Shown: positions 9,191-18,936, counted from the first letter of the stretch. The stretch: DNA of 64,000 nt from Bradyrhizobium barranii subsp. barranii (GCF_017565645.3 NZ_CP086136.1:4943501-5007500); one strand, 5' to 3'. Program-made: numbers and translations. The notes: generated by a model not told the origin, from the letters alone.

Positions 9191-11500
9191 ATGTCGTCTT
9201 ATTCTGATGATCTCCACCAGGCGGCGCTGGCCTATCACCGTCTGCCGCGCCCCGGAAAGCTTGAGATCCAGGCGAGCAAGCCGCTGGCCAACCAGCGCGA
9301 CCTCGCGCTTGCCTATTCTCCGGGCGTTGCCGCCGCCTGCACCGAGATCGCCAAGAACCCGGCGGAAGCCGCCACGCTCACCACCCGCGCCAATCTGGTC
9401 GCGGTGGTCTCGAACGGCACCGCGGTGCTCGGCCTCGGCAATATCGGCCCGCTGGCCTCCAAGCCGGTGATGGAGGGCAAGGCCGTCCTGTTCAAGAAAT
9501 TCGCCGGCATTGACGTGTTCGACATCGAGATCGCCGCCGACACCATCGAGCGCGTGGTCGAGACCGTGGCGGCGCTCGAGCCGACCTTCGGCGGCATCAA
9601 TCTCGAGGACATCCGCGGACCGGAATGCTTCGAGATCGAGGCGCAGCTGAAGGAGCGCATGAAGATCCCGGTCTTCCATGACGACCAGCACGGCACCGCC
9701 ATCATCGTCGCCGCCGCCATCACCAATGGTCTCAGGCTGAACGGCAAGAAGCTGTCCGACGTCAAGATCGTGGCGTCGGGGGCGGGGGCCGCCGCGATCG
9801 CGACGCTCAACCTTCTGGTATCGATGGGCGCGCAGCGCAAGAACATCTGGGTCTGCGACATCGACGGCCTCGTGCATGAGGGCCGCAACACCACGATGGA
9901 CCGCTGGAAGGCGGTCTACGCGCAGAAGACCGACAAGCGCACGCTGGGCGACGTCATCGGCGGCGCCGACATCTTCATCGGGCTGTCGGCACCCGGCGTG
10001 CTCAAGCCGGAGATGGCCAAGGCGATGGGCGACAAGCCGCTGATCATGGCGCTGGCCAATCCGACCCCGGAGATCATGCCGGAGGAGGCGCGGAAGGTGC
10101 GCCCCGACGCCATGATCTGCACCGGCCGCTCCGACTATCCGAACCAGGTCAACAACGTCCTGTGCTTCCCCTTCATCTTCCGCGGCGCGCTCGACGTCGG
10201 CGCCAGCGCCATCAACGAGGAGATGAAGCACGCCGCCGTCGAGGCCATCGCGCAGCTCGCGCGCGAGGCGCCGTCGGATGCGGTCGCGCAGGGCTTTGAC
10301 ACCGGCGAAACGCAGGGCTTCGGCCCGGGCTCGCTGATCCCGAGCCCCTTTGATCCCAGGTTGATTCTGCGCATCGCGCCCGCCGTCGCCAAGGCGGCGA
10401 TGGAGTCGGGCGTCGCGACGCGCCCCATCACCAACTTTGACGAATACACCGCGCTGCTCGAGCGCTTCGCCTTCCGCTCCGGCCTTGTCATGAAGCCGAT
10501 GTTCGCCAAGGCCAAGACCCAGCCGGTGCGCGTGATCTACGCCGAAGGCGAGGACGAGCGCGTGCTGCGTGCCACGCAAGTGGTGCTGGAGGAGAAGCTG
10601 GCGACGCCGATCCTGGTCGGGCGTCCGTCGGTCGTCGAGGCGCGCATCAAGCGCTTCGGCCTGTCGATCAAGGCAGGCAAGGATTTCGACCTCGTCAATC
10701 CCGAGGACGATCCGCGCTATCGCTCCTATGTGCAATCCTATGTCGAGGTCGCCGGCCGCCGCGGCGTGACGCCGGATGCGGCGCGCACGGTGGTGCGCAC
10801 CAACAACACGGTGATCGCCGCGCTCGCGGTCATGCGCGGGGAGGCGGATGCCATGCTTTGCGGCGTCGAAGGCCGCTACATGCACCACCTCCGCCATGTC
10901 CGCGAGATCATCGGCTTCTCCGCGGGGATCATCGACTATGCGGCACTGGCGCTGCTGATCACCAGCAAGGGCGCCTTCTTCATCGCCGACACGCAGGTTC
11001 GGCCCAATCCGAGCGCCGAGGAGCTCGCCGAGATCGCCTCGCTGGCGGCGGTCCACGTCCAGCGCTTCAACATCAAGCCGAAGATCGCCTTCGTCTCGCA
11101 CTCGGATTTCGGCAGCTACGACACCGAGTCCTCGCGCAAGATGCGCCGGGCGACCCAGCTGTTGAAGGAGAAGCATCCGGAGATCGAGGCCGACGGCGAG
11201 ATGCAGGGCGACACGGCACTTTCAGCTGCTGCGCGGAAAATGGTGCTGCCGCACTCCAAGCTCGAGGGCGAGGCCAACATCATGATCATGCCGAGCCTCG
11301 ACACCGCCAACGTCGCCTATCAGATGATCAAGTCGCTGGCGGATGCGCTCCCTGTCGGCCCGATCCTGATCGGCCCGGCACGCCCCGCCCATATCCTCAC
11401 GCCCTCGGTGACCGCGCGCGGCATCCTCAACATGACGGCCGTTGCGGTCGTGGAAGCGCAGGAGCGCGCTGCACGGCAGCAGCCGACGTTGTTTACGTAA
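9191..11500 (+). CDS. maeB: NADP-dependent malic enzyme (malic enzyme-phosphotransacetylase fusion)
   Basis: The 769-residue product has two parts. Residues 1 to about 430 are malic enzyme: [57 protein letters not shown] and the NAD(P)-binding [13 protein letters not shown]. Residues about 440-769 resemble phosphate acetyltransferase ([17 protein letters not shown] ... [30 protein letters not shown]). This is the usual long form in Rhizobiales, where the C-terminal part is regulatory rather than a working acetyltransferase. The enzyme decarboxylates malate to pyruvate and supplies acetyl-CoA precursor during growth on C4-dicarboxylates. The cofactor preference (NADP versus NAD) is not decided by motifs I can see. 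The gene is monocistronic and ends just before an interspersed repeat. Confidence 0.92.
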   Translation: MSSYSDDLHQAALAYHRLPRPGKLEIQASKPLANQRDLALAYSPGVAAACTEIAKNPAEAATLTTRANLVAVVSNGTAVLGLGNIGPLASKPVMEGKAVLFKKFAGIDVFDIEIAADTIERVVETVAALEPTFGGINLEDIRGPECFEIEAQLKERMKIPVFHDDQHGTAIIVAAAITNGLRLNGKKLSDVKIVASGAGAAAIATLNLLVSMGAQRKNIWVCDIDGLVHEGRNTTMDRWKAVYAQKTDKRTLGDVIGGADIFIGLSAPGVLKPEMAKAMGDKPLIMALANPTPEIMPEEARKVRPDAMICTGRSDYPNQVNNVLCFPFIFRGALDVGASAINEEMKHAAVEAIAQLAREAPSDAVAQGFDTGETQGFGPGSLIPSPFDPRLILRIAPAVAKAAMESGVATRPITNFDEYTALLERFAFRSGLVMKPMFAKAKTQPVRVIYAEGEDERVLRATQVVLEEKLATPILVGRPSVVEARIKRFGLSIKAGKDFDLVNPEDDPRYRSYVQSYVEVAGRRGVTPDAARTVVRTNNTVIAALAVMRGEADAMLCGVEGRYMHHLRHVREIIGFSAGIIDYAALALLITSKGAFFIADTQVRPNPSAEELAEIASLAAVHVQRFNIKPKIAFVSHSDFGSYDTESSRKMRRATQLLKEKHPEIEADGEMQGDTALSAAARKMVLPHSKLEGEANIMIMPSLDTANVAYQMIKSLADALPVGPILIGPARPAHILTPSVTARGILNMTAVAVVEAQERAARQQPTLFT

Positions 11501-11506
11501 GATGCC

Positions 11507-11715
11507 GTCTTACCCTCTCCCCCTGTGGGAGAGGGTGGATCGCGGCGTTAGCGGCGAGACGGGTGAGGGGTCTCTATCCACGAGTCCCACCGCTATTGAG
11601 CTCGCGGAGAGATACCCCTCATCCGGCGCCATAGCCGAAGCTTCGCTTCGGCGTTCTTAAGAACGGCGGCCGCAGGCCGCCTATGCCACCTTCTCCCACA
11701 AGGGGAGAAGGTGCA
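11507..11715. repeat. interspersed CCCTCTCC-type repeat
   Basis: The block begins ACCCTCTCCCCCTGTGGGAG, continues through GGTGAGGGGTCTCT and TACCCCTCATCCGGCGCC, and ends with the palindrome CACCTTCTCCC ACAA GGGGAGAAGGTG. It fills most of the 350 bases between maeB and the DoxX gene. The end hairpin could double as a terminator. No coding pattern is seen. Confidence 0.65.
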
Positions 11716-11850
11716 CCGCCCGTGCCGCCAACTTTGAATTGCTCGCAGTTCGCCATTTCCCCGTTTGTAAACCGGCGCACGACTCTTCATAATCGCCCGG
11801 TACTCTCGTCAAGACGCCTTTTTCAAAAAGCCTGAGCCAAGAGGCCGATC

Positions 11851-12303
11851 ATGCCAGCGTTCGTGACTTTCGGGCGAATCCTGTTCGCCGTGCTGTTCAT
11901 CTACACGGGCGCGACCAAGTTCTTTCCCCTCCAGGCGACGGCCGATTTCATCGCCACCAAGGTGGTGGTGCCTGAGGTCATCGAGTCCTACACCAAGCAG
12001 ATCGAGACGGCGACCGCCATGACCACGCCGCAACTGCTGGCGATCGCGGGCGGTGGGCTCGAGATCATTGCAGGCCTGATGATTGCGCTGAACTTCGGCG
12101 CGCGCTTTTTCGCATTGCTGATGATCATCTACATCGCGGGCTCGACCGTTCTGTTCTCCGATTTCTGGAATCAGGCCGCGCCCGACAACGCCAGGATGGT
12201 GGTCGATGCGCTGAAGAATCTCTCGATCATCGGTGCGCTGTTCATGATCATGGGCTATGGCCGCGCTACGCGCTCGGCCGAGACGGCCTATGGGGACGTG
12301 TAA
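11851..12303 (+). CDS. DoxX-family membrane protein
   Basis: The 150-residue protein has four predicted transmembrane helices. The first contains the family signature FGRILFAVLFIYTGATKFF, the second lies around LAIAGGGLEIIAGLMIAL, the third around FFALLMIIYIAGSTVLF and the last around LSIIGALFMIMGYGR. DoxX proteins are small inner-membrane proteins with links to respiratory or sulfur redox systems in a few studied cases. No partner gene is next to this one, so a specific function cannot be given. The gene is flanked by a repeat upstream and an outer-membrane protein gene 190 bases downstream in the same direction. Confidence 0.85.
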   Translation: MPAFVTFGRILFAVLFIYTGATKFFPLQATADFIATKVVVPEVIESYTKQIETATAMTTPQLLAIAGGGLEIIAGLMIALNFGARFFALLMIIYIAGSTVLFSDFWNQAAPDNARMVVDALKNLSIIGALFMIMGYGRATRSAETAYGDV

Positions 12304-12493
12304 AGCGAGTTGATGGCTCGTCCGTTTGCGACGAGTGCATGAACCATCATTCACAGATTATGGTTTTGAGATCACAGCGGTTCCACAAAATCGTGGCCGC
12401 TGCGGATCGACCGGTCTCTCCACTTGTCGGAATCCGTCCTAGCCCAATAGTACCGACGGTTCCGGTTGCACAGGCGCAATCGGCACTGGGTGA

Positions 12494-13924
12494 TTGGGGG
12501 CGGACTTGGTCCAATCGAAGCGCAAGGCGGCGGCATGCGTTGTTGTCGTTCTGGGGGCGGCGCATGTCGTAGCCGTTTCTGTAACCACGGCCTGTGCAGC
12601 AGACTTGCCCGTGAAGGCGCGGCCGTTCGCGGCGCCCGTGGCGAACTGGACCCAGTTTTACGTCGGCGGCGGACTGGGCTTCGACTTCGCGACCGGACGG
12701 TCGAACCTGACGCCGGTCGGCGGTGGCCCGGATTTGTTCAGCCTCGACGGCTTGCAGGGCGCCGATCTCGGGCTGTCTGTTTTCGCCGGATTTGACGTCC
12801 AGGTTGCGCCGCGTTTCGTGGTCGGCGGTTTCGTCGATTACGACTGGTCGCGCCAGCGCACGACGGCCAGTGCATCGAGCCCGTTCTTTGGCCAGAGCCT
12901 GAACGCTGCGCTGCCGTCGCTGGACCAGGGCTGGACGATCGGCGGCCGTGCGGGATTTCTGGTGACGCCCGATATCCTGCTCTACGGCCTCGCCGGCTAT
13001 AGCGAGATGCGCATCAACAATTGGAACTTGAACTACGTGATCCTCGGGGGAGGGCCTTCGTTCACGGTGCAGGAATCGGGGCTGACGTCGCACGGTTACA
13101 CGGTCGGCGCCGGCGCGGAATATCGCCTCGCGAGCAACGTGTCACTGCGCGGCGAATACCGCTACGTCGCGCTCGGCCGCAACACGACGGTCGATCCGCT
13201 CGGCGCGGTCTGGACCACGGACCTGTCCGAGCATGTGGTCAGGATCGGCGCGGCCTATCGCTTCGGCCAGTTCGGCGGACCTGCGACCGCTTCAGTGGCG
13301 CCCGCGCTGAACCCGACATGGACGGGCGTTTACGTCGGCGCGGGTATCGGGGGCGACGTCATCACGCCCCATGTCGCGGGATCGTTCGCCGGTGTGCTGG
13401 ATTTCGACGCATCCGGTCTGGGCGGCGCCGATGTCGGTGGCACTTTCACGATCGGCTACGATCGCCAGGTCGCGCCGAGATGGGTCCTCGGCGCATTCGG
13501 GTTGATTGATGCCGGGACCAATGGCGGCGCCAAGGTCAACGCATCGGGCGGAGGTGTTGCGATCTCGTCGGATCTGGCGGCGGTGAAGTGGGGGTGGACC
13601 GTCGGTGGACGCGTCGGCTATCTCGTGGCACCGGAGACGCTGGTCTACCTGCTCGGCGGCTACAGCGGAACGACCGCGCAGTCGATCTCGTACAATTTCC
13701 TCGGATTTCCCGGCACCGCTCCGACGCGGGAATATCACGGCGCGACCTTCGGTGGCGGCTTCGAGCGCTTCTTCACCGACAGCATCTCCGCCCGCGCGGA
13801 ATATCGCGTCACGCATCTCGGGGCGCGAGACGATCTGGCGTCTGATTTCATGACCAGCCTGAGCGCGGGCGGCACGGTGCACACGCTGCGCGGTGTGCTG
13901 GCCTATCACCTTCCGACGCCGTAG
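12494..13924 (+). CDS. tandem two-domain outer membrane beta-barrel protein
   Basis: A TTG start at 12494 gives 476 residues (TTG 12506 is an alternative). The signal peptide ends near ACAADLPVKA. Two homologous Omp31/Omp25-type barrel domains follow. The first opens WTQFYVGGGLGFDF near residue 55 and closes HVVRIGAAYRFGQF. The second opens WTGVYVGAGIGGDV near 276 and closes TVHTLRGVLAYHLPTP. Each contains the same internal series: VAPRxVxGxF, GWTIGGRAGFLVTP / GWTVGGRVGYLVAP, LLYGLAGYS / LVYLLGGYS, and SLRGEYRY / SARAEYRV. Single-domain members are common rhizobial porin-like surface proteins. A fused pair is less usual and could form two eight-stranded barrels or one larger barrel. No regulator sits beside it. 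Confidence 0.85.
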   Translation: MGADLVQSKRKAAACVVVVLGAAHVVAVSVTTACAADLPVKARPFAAPVANWTQFYVGGGLGFDFATGRSNLTPVGGGPDLFSLDGLQGADLGLSVFAGFDVQVAPRFVVGGFVDYDWSRQRTTASASSPFFGQSLNAALPSLDQGWTIGGRAGFLVTPDILLYGLAGYSEMRINNWNLNYVILGGGPSFTVQESGLTSHGYTVGAGAEYRLASNVSLRGEYRYVALGRNTTVDPLGAVWTTDLSEHVVRIGAAYRFGQFGGPATASVAPALNPTWTGVYVGAGIGGDVITPHVAGSFAGVLDFDASGLGGADVGGTFTIGYDRQVAPRWVLGAFGLIDAGTNGGAKVNASGGGVAISSDLAAVKWGWTVGGRVGYLVAPETLVYLLGGYSGTTAQSISYNFLGFPGTAPTREYHGATFGGGFERFFTDSISARAEYRVTHLGARDDLASDFMTSLSAGGTVHTLRGVLAYHLPTP

Positions 13925-13939
13925 CGCAGATCGCCTGTG

Positions 13940-14491
13940 CTAGACTCGACGCCACGGCGTGACGGTGACATCATGCGCCGCGTCGAGCAGATACGGCGCC
14001 CCCGGCTTCATCCCGTGTGACGCCAGCACCTCATGCGGCGTCCGCTCCGGCACGCCGACGAAGCAGCCTTCGCCGCCGGGCAGCCGCACATGCGGGGCTT
14101 CCGACAGCCAGAACGTGTCGTAGCGGTCCATGAACATGTCGAACACGACGGGGCCGCCGATGATTGCGACCGTGCCGGAGGCGACATCGGCGAAAGCGCA
14201 GGCCTCCTCGAAGCTCGCATGCTCGGGATTCCACAGCGTCGCGTTCGGCATCTCCGGGTCGACGGTGAGCGTCTTGATCTTGCGGGTGAGGATCAGCCGC
14301 TTGCGCTTCGGCGAATTCGGCTGCTGCTCGTGCGAGTGTCCGCCGTGCACGACGACCGCGGCTCGATCGAGCGCTTGCTCGAAAAAGCGCTTGTCGCCTT
14401 CGAACACCAGCGTTGAGGGCATGATGTGCGACGGATCGGCAAGCATGCCGTCCGCCGATATGATGACGTAACCTTCAAACCGGAAAGACAA
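13940..14491 (-). CDS. dihydrofolate reductase-fold (RibD C-terminal-like) protein
   Basis: The 183-residue protein has the DHFR/RibD reductase layout: FEGYVIISADGMLAD at the N-terminus, a central beta strand RLILTRKI, and the dinucleotide-binding loop VAIIGGPVVFDMFMDRYDTFWLSEAP. Such standalone proteins reduce pterin-like or pyrimidine substrates with NADPH. The true substrate is unknown. The only start in frame is TTG at 14491. The gene lies seven bases downstream of the polysaccharide deacetylase stop on the same strand, so the two probably form an operon although no functional link is evident. Confidence 0.75.
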   Translation of the reverse strand: MSFRFEGYVIISADGMLADPSHIMPSTLVFEGDKRFFEQALDRAAVVVHGGHSHEQQPNSPKRKRLILTRKIKTLTVDPEMPNATLWNPEHASFEEACAFADVASGTVAIIGGPVVFDMFMDRYDTFWLSEAPHVRLPGGEGCFVGVPERTPHEVLASHGMKPGAPYLLDAAHDVTVTPWRRV

Positions 14492-14498
14492 TTGCGGT

Positions 14499-15512
14499 CT
14501 ATTCCGAGACCGTCGTCACGACGGAATTGACCGGGCGCGTGCTCACCGTCGGCAGCTTGACGTCCTTGAGCAGCTCCTGGTCGTATTCGGGCAGCGTCGA
14601 GGCCGGGAACTTGGCGCGCATCGCCACGACCTTGTAGCCGCCGGCTTTCAGCCGCTTCAGCAACTCGGGCAGGGCTTCGGCGGTGTGCTTCTGGAAGTCG
14701 TGCATCAGGATGATGCCCTTGCCCTTGGTGTCGAGCTTCTTCATGACGGTCTCGATCACCTTCTCGGGCTTCGAGGCCTTGAAGTCGAAGGAGTCGATGT
14801 CGCAGGAGAAGATCGCGACGTTGCGGTTGCCGAGATAGGTGACCATCTCCGGTGGGTGCTGGAGCGCCGGGAAGCGGAAGAACGGCGAGGGCGAGATGCC
14901 GCCGAGCGCCCACTTCACCGCCGAGAATCCCTTCTCGATCTCTTCCTTGCGCTGCGCTTCCGTGAGCTTCTTGTTGTTGAGGTTGGCGTGCGACCAGGTG
15001 TGGGCGCCGACGGTGTGGCCGGCCGCATAGACCTGCTTCAGGATCTCCGGCTCATAGGTCGCGTGCTTGCCGATCGAGAAGAAGATGCCGGTGGTGCATT
15101 CGTCGGCGAGAGCCTTCAACACCGCGGGCGTGTTCTTCGGCCAGGGGCCGTCGTCGAAGGTCAGCACGACCTCCTTGTCGCGCAGGAAGTCGAGCTCCTT
15201 GAAATGCTCGAAGCCGAAGCCCGGACCACCCGTGGTGTCGATCTCGACCGTGCGGGCGACCCCGAGCGCGCCGGGCGTGTTGCAGGCCGCGCGGGCGGGC
15301 TGGGGCGCCTGTTTCGGCGGGGGCGGGAAGGCCGCTTGCGTCGGCGCAGCGGCTGCCGCCGCGGGAGCGGGCGCCGGTGCCGCGGCGGGGGGTGCAGCCG
15401 GTGCCGCCTGGGTGGCGGCTGCGGGCTTTGCGGCCGGGGTCTGCGACCACGCTGCGCCTGCCATCGCAACCGACATCGCGCTTGCCAAAATCAGTCCTGC
15501 CGCCACACGCAT
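14499..15512 (-). CDS. exported polysaccharide deacetylase (NodB homology domain)
   Basis: The 337-residue product has a signal peptide (GLILASAMSVAMAGAAWS), an Ala/Pro-rich linker of about 55 residues, and a carbohydrate esterase 4 domain from about residue 110. Catalytic motifs are TFDDGP (motif 1, both aspartates present), HTWSH (motif 2, the metal histidines) and FFRFPAL (motif 3, with Ala-Leu where many members have P-x-G). FSCDIDSFD and ILMHDFQKHT provide motifs 4 and 5. It should remove N- or O-acetyl groups from a periplasmic glycan such as peptidoglycan or an exopolysaccharide. It is not the nodulation gene nodB: it is longer, exported, and no nod genes are nearby. A GAGGA ribosome site precedes the ATG. 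Confidence 0.88.
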   Translation of the reverse strand: MRVAAGLILASAMSVAMAGAAWSQTPAAKPAAATQAAPAAPPAAAPAPAPAAAAAAPTQAAFPPPPKQAPQPARAACNTPGALGVARTVEIDTTGGPGFGFEHFKELDFLRDKEVVLTFDDGPWPKNTPAVLKALADECTTGIFFSIGKHATYEPEILKQVYAAGHTVGAHTWSHANLNNKKLTEAQRKEEIEKGFSAVKWALGGISPSPFFRFPALQHPPEMVTYLGNRNVAIFSCDIDSFDFKASKPEKVIETVMKKLDTKGKGIILMHDFQKHTAEALPELLKRLKAGGYKVVAMRAKFPASTLPEYDQELLKDVKLPTVSTRPVNSVVTTVSE

Positions 15513-15677
15513 GGTGTTGTCCTCGAGATTGATCCCGTTGTTCCGCCGCAGCTTTTCGCCTTTGGCAAAACCATCCTGCCCCTTGATAGTCCTAGCCTAG
15601 ATGGTGGGCCCTCGTCATTGCAACGGCTGTTTGGCACCCCGCCACAATTGTGCCCAACCGGATGCGGGCTGCGGGTG

Positions 15678-16243
15678 TCAGCTGTCGGCCAGCGCCTTCG
15701 CAATCGCCGTCTTGACCCGTGTGTCCGTCGGATCGACCGCAGACGGATACACCTCGGCAATGTAGCCGTCGCGCCCGATCAGGTATTTGTGGAAGTTCCA
15801 GCGCGGAACATCGCGGGGGCGCGCCTCGGCCGCCCATTTGTAGAACGGATGCGCCTTGGCGCCGACCACCACCGCCTTGGCCGCGATCGGGAAGGAACGC
15901 CGTATTGGTGGTGCGCGGTCTCCGTGATCTCGCTGGTGCCGCCGGGCTCCTGGCCACCGAAATCGTTGGAGGGCACGCCGATCACGGTGAGCCCGCGCTC
16001 GCGAAACTCGCTCCAGAGCTCTTGCAGGCCCGCGTATTGCGGAGTGTAGCCGCAGAGCGAAGCGGTGTTGACCACCAGCAGCGGCTTGCCCGTGAACGCG
16101 GCAAGGCGGATGTCGTCGCCTGATAATGCAGGGAAAGAGAAGGCATAGGCCGAGATCCGGCTCATGCCGCTATCGGCACGGCTGCGTCCAGCAGACGCGG
16201 TCGTCGCGACAAGCGCGGCGAGCATGGTCCTGCGGTTCAGCAT
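15678..16243 (-). pseudogene. glutathione peroxidase with a one-base frameshift
   Basis: The ATG at 16243 opens an exported form (MLNRRTMLAALVATTASAG) of a BsaA/GPx-type peroxidase. The catalytic region is NTASLCGYTPQYAGLQEL with Cys in place of selenocysteine. It is followed by GVPSNDFGGQEPG and ITETAHHQYGV. At about 15895 the frame is lost. The rest (FPIAAKAVVVGAKAHPFYKW, then PRWNFHKYLIGRDGYIAEVY) continues in a shifted frame to the stop at 15678. The total is 566 bases; one added base makes 189 codons, the usual size. The lesion lies in the run GTTCCTTCCCG, where a base before CCTTC seems missing. Either a real loss of this peroxide-detoxifying enzyme or a sequencing error would explain it. 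Confidence 0.85.
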
Positions 16244-16353
16244 GGCAACGTCCCCCGACGTGATCCGGGACGCACCTTACTGCGTCGGCGCGACGCGCCT
16301 GGTCAACACCGCGTTATCGGACGCGGCAAGGCGCCACTTCGCTCGAAAGCGCT

Positions 16354-17964
16354 CTAGTACAGGCGGACGATGAAGTCGGTGCCTTCGCCGGTCTCGCCCT
16401 GGTTGATGCCCTGGTCGGAGACGATGATCGAGCCGCCCGATGTCAGCATCTCGTTGATCTTTGCCATGGTGTCGGCCGGGATCGAGATACGGTCGAGTGC
16501 CTCGGCCGGGCTGTCCGGCGTGACCACGGGCTTGGCTGTAACGGGCTTGGCGGCGACGGGGATCACGGCGGCGCCACGCTGGCGGAGTGTCACGCGGCTG
16601 TCATCTTCGCGCGCGGCGGCGCGGACGGAGACCGGCAGCGATACCACCGACCAACGCAACGCGTTGGTGTTGGTCTTGTCGACCTCGGCGGTGAAGACGT
16701 GGGTGCCGAGCGGCCGGTCGCTCGCAGCGATCGTGACGGGAACCTCGAACAGCGGCGCAAAATTCTGCCGCACGTAGAGCTTGGAATCCTTGCGGCTGAT
16801 GAACACCGCGATCTGGCCGGCCCGTTTGGGCGTCTCCGGCTTCGCGGCAGGCGCAGGATCGGCGACGCGGGTCTCGTCCTTCTTGGCGTCGGGCGAGGCG
16901 GCGAGCGGCGGTGCGGCAGCGGGCGCATCGGGTTTCTTCGCGGGCTCGGCGGCTTCAGCCTTGGGCGCTTCTGCAGTCTTGGGCGCTTCTGCGGCCTCAA
17001 CGGGCTTTGCGTCGGCGCTTGCGGGCTTGGCTGCTTCTTCCGACTGCGGCTTGACCGGGTCAGATGCGTCGGCGGTCTTTTCAGACTTGGCCTCAACCTT
17101 GTCGGCTGGTGCGGCTGCTTCCGCGCGCGCCGGTGCATTGCCGGTGGTCACATCCGACATCACGGTATGGCCGACCGACGAACGCAGCTCGAGCGCGCTC
17201 TCCGCGCTGGCGGTCTTCGTCTCGACGGGCTTTGCTTCGCTGACTTTGGTTGGTGCGGCGCCCTTGTCGCCGACATTGGTTTGCGGCTCCAGGCTGACGG
17301 CGGGCTGCGGCGGCACGCGCACCGAGGCGAGCAGGGGATGCGAGAAATTTTGCGGCGACATCTGGCTGGGCGAGACGATCACGCGCGCGCCCATCCTGGT
17401 CCAGTTCCACATCTTCACCGCGAACGCCATCGGCATGCGGATGCAACCGTGCGAGGCCGGATAGCCCGGCAGCACGCCGGCATGCATGGCGATGCCGGAC
17501 CAGGTGATCCGCTGCATGTACGGCATCGGCGCGCCGCTATAGATGTTGGACTGGTGGAATTTGTGCTTCTGGATCACGCTGAACACGCCCATCGGCGTCG
17601 AGTGGCCCTTCATGCCTGTCGACACCGGGGATTCTGCGAACACGCCGTTGGTGTCGAAGACCGTCACCTTCTGCCGATCGATCGACACGACGATCACGAG
17701 CGGACCTTGCGGCTTGGTGCCGGCTTCCTTCTCGGCGACGACCGCCTTCTTGCCAGCCGTACTGCGCTTCTGTGGCTTCTGCCGGGGAATGTCGGGATAG
17801 CGCTCCTGCCGGGCGGCGTAGGACCCGTCGGAGTAGTCGCTCCAGTAGTAGAACGCCGCGTCCGCCTGGCTGGTCAAGCCAATCGCACCCGCCGCCGTCA
17901 AAATGGCGACCTGCCACAGCCGGGCCGGCCTGGCAGAAAAACTGGCCCCGTTCACGCTATTCAT
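16354..17964 (-). CDS. L,D-transpeptidase (YkuD domain) with long Ala/Lys/Pro-rich tail
   Basis: From the ATG at 17964 the product is 536 residues; a TTG five codons upstream is the alternative. A signal peptide ends near LTSQADA. The YkuD catalytic domain covers about residues 85-205: IDRQKVTVFDTNGVFAESPV, GVFSVIQKH, and the active site HAGVLPGYPASHGCIRMP with Cys174. It forms 3-3 crosslinks in peptidoglycan or attaches proteins to it. The middle (about 215-385) is a low-complexity Ala/Glu/Lys/Pro region that probably spans the wall. The C-terminal 140 residues (GQIAVFISRKDSKLYVRQNF ... PLGTHVFTAEVD) look like a second, degenerate YkuD-like module without the Cys. No co-transcribed partner. 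Confidence 0.87.
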   Translation of the reverse strand: MNSVNGASFSARPARLWQVAILTAAGAIGLTSQADAAFYYWSDYSDGSYAARQERYPDIPRQKPQKRSTAGKKAVVAEKEAGTKPQGPLVIVVSIDRQKVTVFDTNGVFAESPVSTGMKGHSTPMGVFSVIQKHKFHQSNIYSGAPMPYMQRITWSGIAMHAGVLPGYPASHGCIRMPMAFAVKMWNWTRMGARVIVSPSQMSPQNFSHPLLASVRVPPQPAVSLEPQTNVGDKGAAPTKVSEAKPVETKTASAESALELRSSVGHTVMSDVTTGNAPARAEAAAPADKVEAKSEKTADASDPVKPQSEEAAKPASADAKPVEAAEAPKTAEAPKAEAAEPAKKPDAPAAAPPLAASPDAKKDETRVADPAPAAKPETPKRAGQIAVFISRKDSKLYVRQNFAPLFEVPVTIAASDRPLGTHVFTAEVDKTNTNALRWSVVSLPVSVRAAAREDDSRVTLRQRGAAVIPVAAKPVTAKPVVTPDSPAEALDRISIPADTMAKINEMLTSGGSIIVSDQGINQGETGEGTDFIVRLY

Positions 17965-18172
17965 TCCTCGAATCCACAATCCAACTCAGAAATTAGTCTC
18001 GCAGAGGGGATACGCGTTCACTAGCACGGCAGTTCTGCCGTCAGCGAATTTTGTCCATGACGTAGCAAAAAAGCCTCACGGAGCGGTAAACGGCGGCCGC
18101 GACGGCTGCCGGTCGTCTTCCTGACCGGCTGTCGCATGCCTACATTGCCGGGACTTGTTACCGGAGAACTTC

Positions 18173-18721
18173 ATGTCATCTCGTTTCCCCGGTCTTTCCG
18201 GCATCCGCTTGAAAGGCCTTGCTTTATTCCTCCTGTTGCTCGCTGTCCCAGCGAGTTCTGCAATCGCCGCCGACGAGCCGGATCTGATCTTCCGCCGCTC
18301 GACGGTATTCAAATGGATGAGCCCGAATGACAAGCTCGCGACCTACGGCCTCGACGACCCCGAGGTCGAGGGCGTGGCCTGTCATTTCACGGTGCCGGAG
18401 AAGGGCGGCTTCAAGGGCTGGCTCGGCCTTGCCGAGGAGGTCTCGGATATCTCGCTGGCCTGCCGCCAGGTCGGTCCGATCAAGTTCAAGAACAAGATGG
18501 AGCAGGGCGACGACATGTTCCGCCAGCGCCGCTCGCTGTTCTTCAAGAAGATGCAGATCGTGCGCGGCTGTGACGCCAAACGCAATGTGCTGGTCTACAT
18601 GGTCTATTCGGACCGGCTGATCGAGGGCTCGCCGAAGAACTCGACCTCGACGGTACCGGTCATGCCGTGGGGACCGGCTGACGCAAACGTCCAGAAGTGC
18701 GGCGAGTTCTTCACTCAGTGA
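18173..18721 (+). CDS. creA: CreA family periplasmic protein
   Basis: The ATG at 18173 follows a GGAG ribosome site with six-base spacing and gives 182 residues. After a signal peptide (LALFLLLLAVPASSAIA) come the CreA family blocks DLIFRRSTVFKWMSPNDKLATYGLDDPEVEGVACHF, VSDISLACRQVGPI and FFKKMQIVRGCDAKRNVLVYMVYSDRLIEGSPKNSTSTVPVMPW, including the conserved cysteines. The function of CreA is unknown; it is a secreted or periplasmic protein found widely in proteobacteria. Nothing of the CreBC system is nearby. Confidence 0.88.
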   Translation: MSSRFPGLSGIRLKGLALFLLLLAVPASSAIAADEPDLIFRRSTVFKWMSPNDKLATYGLDDPEVEGVACHFTVPEKGGFKGWLGLAEEVSDISLACRQVGPIKFKNKMEQGDDMFRQRRSLFFKKMQIVRGCDAKRNVLVYMVYSDRLIEGSPKNSTSTVPVMPWGPADANVQKCGEFFTQ

Positions 18722-18732
18722 CGCGCGTGCGT

Positions 18733-18936
18733 TCACTCAGTGACGAGAGTGCGGCTGGCGCGCGGCTTTGCGAGATGCGAGCCGGTCAGCCGCACGAAAG
18801 CTTGTGGTGCGGCCTCGTGGCCGCGGTCCGACTGCAGCGACATTGCCCCGATTGAAGCGACGCGGCTGGATTGCTGGTCGGCGCGGTCCGTCCGCAGGTC
18901 CGCGTCGCGCGGCGTTGCGCGATCTTGCGCCGTCAT
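18733..18936 (-). CDS. small hypothetical protein
   Basis: A 67-residue frame starts at ATG 18936, preceded by GAGGGA with seven-base spacing. Third codon positions are strongly G/C, as in neighbouring genes, which argues for real coding. It is hydrophilic with no membrane segment, no cysteines and no motif I recognise. It stops 11 bases from the end of creA, convergent with it. The opposite strand also has open frames here, so this is a moderate call. Confidence 0.45.
   Translation of the reverse strand: MTAQDRATPRDADLRTDRADQQSSRVASIGAMSLQSDRGHEAAPQAFVRLTGSHLAKPRASRTLVTE

Noticed and set aside
9098..11176. Minus-strand open frame of about 690 codons opposite maeB
   Set aside because: It covers a well-supported malic enzyme gene and has the Arg/Asp/Gly/His-rich composition typical of antisense frames in GC-rich DNA.
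14499..15512. Nodulation gene nodB
   Set aside because: The protein is longer, has a signal peptide and a Pro/Ala linker, and there are no nod genes or nod boxes nearby. It is a general carbohydrate esterase 4 member.
14685..16049. Plus-strand frame opposite the polysaccharide deacetylase and Gpx genes
   Set aside because: It crosses two unrelated genes and an intergenic gap and is low-complexity Arg/Gly-rich.
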